This document shows, piece after piece, positions 22,642 through 25,164 of a stretch of 25,164 nt of DNA. The position numbers and the translations under genes were made by a program. The DNA comes from an uncultured Collinsella sp. (lineage in GTDB: Bacteria > Actinomycetota > Coriobacteriia > Coriobacteriales > Coriobacteriaceae). The stretch covers positions 1-25,164 of the forward strand of contig CATYVH010000028.1 of NCBI GenBank assembly GCA_958413765.1, in the 5' to 3' direction. Position 1 is the first letter of the stretch, and each line of letters begins with the position of its first letter. Below the pieces are notes generated by a model. The model had not been told where the DNA came from. It made no database searches and worked only from the letters and a program-made list of their open reading frames with translations.

Positions 22642-22789
22642 GGCCCGGTTTGTCTCAATCTGTAACAGTTAGGCAGCCAAAACCGGGCCTGGTGTTACAG
22701 ATCGAGATTGTTCGTTCTATCCCCTACAATTTGTCTCGATCTGTAACAGGTAGAGACGATTTAGCCCGATAGATGTTACAGATTGAGAC
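22642..22789. repeat. Nested inverted repeats with TCTC(A/G)ATCTGTAACA arms
   Basis: Four related arms occur: 22652-22667, 22693-22707, 22733-22748 and 22774-22789. Arms one and four are perfect complements over 16 nt (the A/T version), and arms two and three are perfect complements over 15 nt (the G/C version), so the best fold is a stem inside a stem. Adjacent arms pair with one mismatch. A further inverted repeat, GGCCCGGTTT (22642-22651) with 22680-22689, interlocks with arm one like a pseudoknot. The element begins 8 nt after the DUF4867 stop codon, on the 3' side of that gene. Confidence 0.75.
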
Positions 22790-22797
22790 GGAAGATT

Positions 22798-23442
22798 CTA
22801 ATCGCAGGCGATGTCGAGGTTTTTGCCGATGAGGCCTACGTAGCCGCCTTCGGCTGCCTTGGGGCTGTCGGCGTGGCAGAGAACCCACTTGTCGGCCTTC
22901 CAGTAGCAGTAGCTGTCACCGGCGGCAGGCATGTCGGCTGCAGCCTCGGGGCGCGGGCCGTTGGTGCCCGCCGGCAGCGCCACCATCACCTGGAAGCCGC
23001 CGTCGTCGACCATGCACGGCGTGTAGTGGAGAGTGGTGTTGAAGACTTCGACGACCGTACCCGCCGGCACGCGGAACGCCTTGACGCACGCGGTGTCGAG
23101 CTTGCCGTCCTCGATCTCCCAACGATACGCCACGAGCAGGATAAAGTCGCGGGCGCCCAGGTTAAACTCGCTGGCGCGATGATACTCCAGGCAGTTGAGA
23201 CGCGTGTTGTGGCCGTTGCACCAACCGAGCTGGAAGGGACGGCCGCCAAACATGAGAAAGCCCAGTTTATCGGCATCCTTGACGCCCTCGAGCTCCGGCG
23301 CACTTGCTACGTATTTGCTGCCCTCGGGAATGGGTGTGGCAGAGAGCGCCTCGAGCACGGGCGACGTGAGCTCAGACGGAACGTCATCCCAAACGTTGCC
23401 ATAGGATTTGAATTCGGAATCGTTGACAGAGTAGATATGCAT
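22798..23442 (-). CDS. DUF4867 family protein
   Basis: A 214-residue cytoplasmic protein matching the DUF4867 pattern: GGRPFQLGWCNGHNTRLNCLEYHRASEFN in the middle, then FRVPAGTVVEVFNTTLHYTPC and GGFQVMVALPAGTNGP. The His-rich motifs and beta-strand pattern suggest a cupin-like fold, and the LNCLEYH motif could bind metal, but the function is not established. Family members are often found near sugar-use genes, which fits the GH1 neighbour. A GTG at 23448 is in frame, but it overlaps the AGGAG that serves ATG 23442, so 23442 is preferred. Confidence 0.82.
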   Translation of the reverse strand: MHIYSVNDSEFKSYGNVWDDVPSELTSPVLEALSATPIPEGSKYVASAPELEGVKDADKLGFLMFGGRPFQLGWCNGHNTRLNCLEYHRASEFNLGARDFILLVAYRWEIEDGKLDTACVKAFRVPAGTVVEVFNTTLHYTPCMVDDGGFQVMVALPAGTNGPRPEAAADMPAAGDSYCYWKADKWVLCHADSPKAAEGGYVGLIGKNLDIACD

Positions 23443-23451
23443 GTTCACTCC

Positions 23452-23477
23452 TGTTCGTAAATGTGACTATACGAACA
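23452..23477. promoter_or_regulatory. Candidate operator before the DUF4867 gene
   Basis: TGTTCG (23452-23457) and CGAACA (23472-23477) form a dyad with a 14-nt spacer. A third GAACA lies at 23483-23487 and TTCTAGAA at 23478-23485 is palindromic. A TATAGT on the minus strand falls within the dyad and may be the -10 element, so the sites could bind a repressor. Confidence 0.4.
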
Positions 23478-23526
23478 TTCTAGAACAAACATGAGCGATT
23501 TTGAACGCTCGTCCCGACCAATCAAC

Positions 23527-23557
23527 AAAAAGGCGCCCCCGCATAAGCGAAGGCGCC
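23527..23557 (-). terminator. Rho-independent terminator of luxS
   Basis: On the minus strand GGCGCC-TT-CGC-TTAT-GCG-GG-GGCGCC forms a hairpin with a small internal loop, followed by five T residues (complement of 23527-23531). It lies about 30 nt after the luxS stop codon. Confidence 0.8.
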
Positions 23558-23586
23558 CAATGCGCGCGTTTTGGGCGATAAAGCCC

Positions 23587-24075
23587 TTACGCCTGCTGAT
23601 AGTGCAGGTGCTTCTCGTCGATATCGGCCAGGTCGCGGTTGAGGTAACGGCGCGCGAGCCAGTTCGCCATGGGAAGGTTCTGGTCCAGGTAGTTACCGCA
23701 CTCCTCGGGAGCGGCACCGGGGACATCGCCCTCAAAGCCGGCGACAAACTCGAACAGCTCACGCACGAGTGGCAGAATCTCTTCACTCGTCAGCTCACCA
23801 AAAACGACGAGGTAAAAGCCCGTACGGCAGCCCATGGGCCCAAAGTAGACAATGCGGCTCGACCACTCGGCATGATTGCGGAGGAACGTCGCGCCCAGGT
23901 GCTCGATGGTGTGGCACTCGGCCGTGTTCATGACCGGCTCTTTGTTGGGCGTGGTCAGGCGTAGGTCAAAGGTGGTGACGGCGGCGCCGGTCGCCGGATC
24001 GCGGTCGATGCGGCTCACGTACACGCCGGGCTCAAGCAGCAGATGGTCAACGGAAAAGCTCGCGATGCGCTCCAT
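23587..24075 (-). CDS. luxS: S-ribosylhomocysteine lyase LuxS
   Basis: LuxS splits S-ribosylhomocysteine to homocysteine and DPD, the precursor of autoinducer-2, in the activated methyl cycle. The 162-residue protein has the metal motif HTIEH (His55, Glu58, His59), the catalytic Cys83 in GPMGCRTGFY and the third ligand Cys126 in EECGNYLD. Length and motifs are normal. AGAGGA precedes the ATG. A long inverted repeat (24099-24169) lies just upstream and a terminator follows. The partner Pfs/MTAN gene is not in the window. Confidence 0.97.
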   Translation of the reverse strand: MERIASFSVDHLLLEPGVYVSRIDRDPATGAAVTTFDLRLTTPNKEPVMNTAECHTIEHLGATFLRNHAEWSSRIVYFGPMGCRTGFYLVVFGELTSEEILPLVRELFEFVAGFEGDVPGAAPEECGNYLDQNLPMANWLARRYLNRDLADIDEKHLHYQQA

Positions 24076-24098
24076 GGCAGATCCTCTCGATAGTCAAA

Positions 24099-24169
24099 TT
24101 GGGACGGGGCTCTTTTAGCTGGTTCGAATGGTCGCACCAATCATACCAGTCAAAAAAGCCCCGTCCCAA
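24099..24169. repeat. 71-bp inverted repeat between the nucleoside hydrolase gene and luxS
   Basis: TTGGGACGGGGCT (24099-24111) is the exact complement of 24157-24169. Pairing continues inward imperfectly through T/A-rich and CTGGT/ACCAG segments to a small loop, so nearly the whole stretch folds into one hairpin. It starts 10 nt after the nucleoside hydrolase stop and ends about 24 nt before luxS. It may terminate the first gene or shape the luxS leader; only TTT follows on the minus strand. Confidence 0.7.
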
Positions 24170-24178
24170 AAAGACAAC

Positions 24179-25153
24179 TTAGCCAAGGACACGGGCCATA
24201 CGGGCCTTGAACTCGGACAGGAAGCGCGGGGTATCGACGGTCAGCGCCACGAGTGTGCTCTTGTCGGGATCTGCCACGCGGCGCTCATCGCAGATGGTGC
24301 GGCCGCGATACTCGCCCAGCAGGTCGACACGCAGGTTACAGCCGAGCGCACCCACGAGCGTGGGATCAATCGCCACGGCAACCGCCAGCGGATCGTGCAG
24401 CGCGCAGCCGCCCAGGTAGGGCGCGTTCATTTCGTACGAACCGATATAGTGCTCGACCATGCTCGCAAACGCGCAGCCAGCCATAGTGCCCGAGCCCGTC
24501 CAGCCGGCAACGTCGCGGCGCGTGAGCACCACGCGGTGCGTCACATCCAAGCCCACCATGGTGAGCTTGCGGCCCGAGCGCAACACGGCGTCGGCAGCCT
24601 CGGGGTCGCCCACCATGTTGGCCTCGGCGCCCGCGCTCACGTTGCCGGGCACGGTAAGCGCACCGCCCATCACGACCACGCGGCCGATGGACATCATCGC
24701 CGCCGCATCGCGCTCCAGGGCAAGCGCCAGATTGGTGAGCGGGCCGGTCGCAACGTAGGCCAGATCGGGACCATAGGTACGCGCGGCATCAATCAGGTAA
24801 TCGACCGCCGCATTGCCATCGGCCGACGTCGCGCCCACCGGCTCGTACGGCGAGGCGGGCACACTTGCGCCGCCAATGCCGTTCTTGCCGTGGATAAGCG
24901 TGGTGGACGCCGGCGGCGTGTAGGGTTCGGTCGCTTTCACGGGACGATCGGCGCCCAGGTACACCGGCACCTCGGGACGACCCAACAGGTCGAGCACCGC
25001 CAAGCAGTTGTGCGCCGACTGCTCGACGCGCACGTTGCCAAAGCACGTGGTGATGCCGACGAGCTCCACCTCGGGGCTCGCGATGGCATAGGCGAGCGCC
25101 ATCGCATCATCCACACCCATATCCAGATCAAGGATCAGCTTCTTGGTTGCCAT
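24179..25153 (-). CDS. Inosine-uridine-preferring nucleoside hydrolase family protein
   Basis: A 324-residue enzyme that probably hydrolyses ribonucleosides to base and ribose in the cytoplasm. The N-terminal calcium-binding motif is DLDMGVDDAMAL (Asp9, Asp11, Asp15, Asp16), a variant of the usual DTDPGIDDA. VATGPLTNLALAL, VVVMGGALTVPGN and GGCALHDPLAVAVAIDP (with the catalytic-site His and the last calcium-binding Asp) are all present. The length is normal. GGAG at the extreme end of the window precedes ATG 25153 by 7 nt. Whether it prefers purine or pyrimidine nucleosides cannot be read from sequence. Confidence 0.92.
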   Translation of the reverse strand: MATKKLILDLDMGVDDAMALAYAIASPEVELVGITTCFGNVRVEQSAHNCLAVLDLLGRPEVPVYLGADRPVKATEPYTPPASTTLIHGKNGIGGASVPASPYEPVGATSADGNAAVDYLIDAARTYGPDLAYVATGPLTNLALALERDAAAMMSIGRVVVMGGALTVPGNVSAGAEANMVGDPEAADAVLRSGRKLTMVGLDVTHRVVLTRRDVAGWTGSGTMAGCAFASMVEHYIGSYEMNAPYLGGCALHDPLAVAVAIDPTLVGALGCNLRVDLLGEYRGRTICDERRVADPDKSTLVALTVDTPRFLSEFKARMARVLG

Positions 25154-25164
25154 TGTTCTACTCC

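Overview
The window looks like the chromosome of a high-GC gut actinobacterium of the class Coriobacteriia, probably Collinsella or a close relative. This is inferred from the strongly GC-biased third codon positions, the gene content (nickel/hydrogenase maturation, PTS sugar use, several 6-phospho-beta-glucosidases, an XRE-desulfoferrodoxin regulator, LuxS) and the many small palindromic repeats between genes. No species was confirmed. There are about 17 complete or partial protein genes plus one candidate leader peptide. I saw no tRNA, rRNA, CRISPR array or transposase.

Layout. 1-5174 (+): the 3' end of a NikR-like nickel regulator, then hypF, hypC, hypD and hypE. These make and insert the Fe(CN)2CO group of [NiFe] hydrogenase; no hydrogenase structural genes lie in the window. 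5280-5948 (+): a HAD-family phosphoglycolate-phosphatase-like gene, followed by about 490 bp of hairpin repeats and a structured element. 6442-9351 (-): a lipoprotein, a stand-alone PTS EIIA(Glc) and a GH1 6-phospho-beta-glucosidase. 9522-14241: an AraC regulator (-) divergent from a large cytoplasmic glycoside hydrolase (+), then an RpiR regulator (+). 14386-16061 (-): an XRE-superoxide-reductase-like fusion and pyrE. 16191-19266 (+): an MgtA-type P-type ATPase behind a roughly 270-nt leader with a possible leader peptide. 19650-20915 (+): an AAA/DUF4143 ATPase between direct repeats. 21013-25153 (-): a second GH1 enzyme, a DUF4867 protein, luxS and a nucleoside hydrolase.

How the genes fit together. 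The hyp genes form one maturation operon downstream of the nickel regulator. The two GH1 genes share a pair of upstream boxes at the same distance from their start codons, so they are probably co-regulated beta-glucoside genes; the EIIA protein next to the first fits a PTS route. AraC, the large hydrolase and RpiR look like a separate sugar-use locus.

The most unusual signals are these. (1) Two about 146-nt elements directly 3' of the lipoprotein gene and of pyrE share one fold while the stem sequences differ by compensating changes. (2) The MgtA-like pump has DETGT instead of DKTGT and altered ion-site motifs. (3) An XRE regulator is fused to a superoxide-reductase domain that keeps all iron ligands but not the catalytic lysine. 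(4) An ATPase cassette is flanked by direct repeats and preceded by three 23-bp-spaced GGTTAA boxes. (5) Several further repeat families are present.
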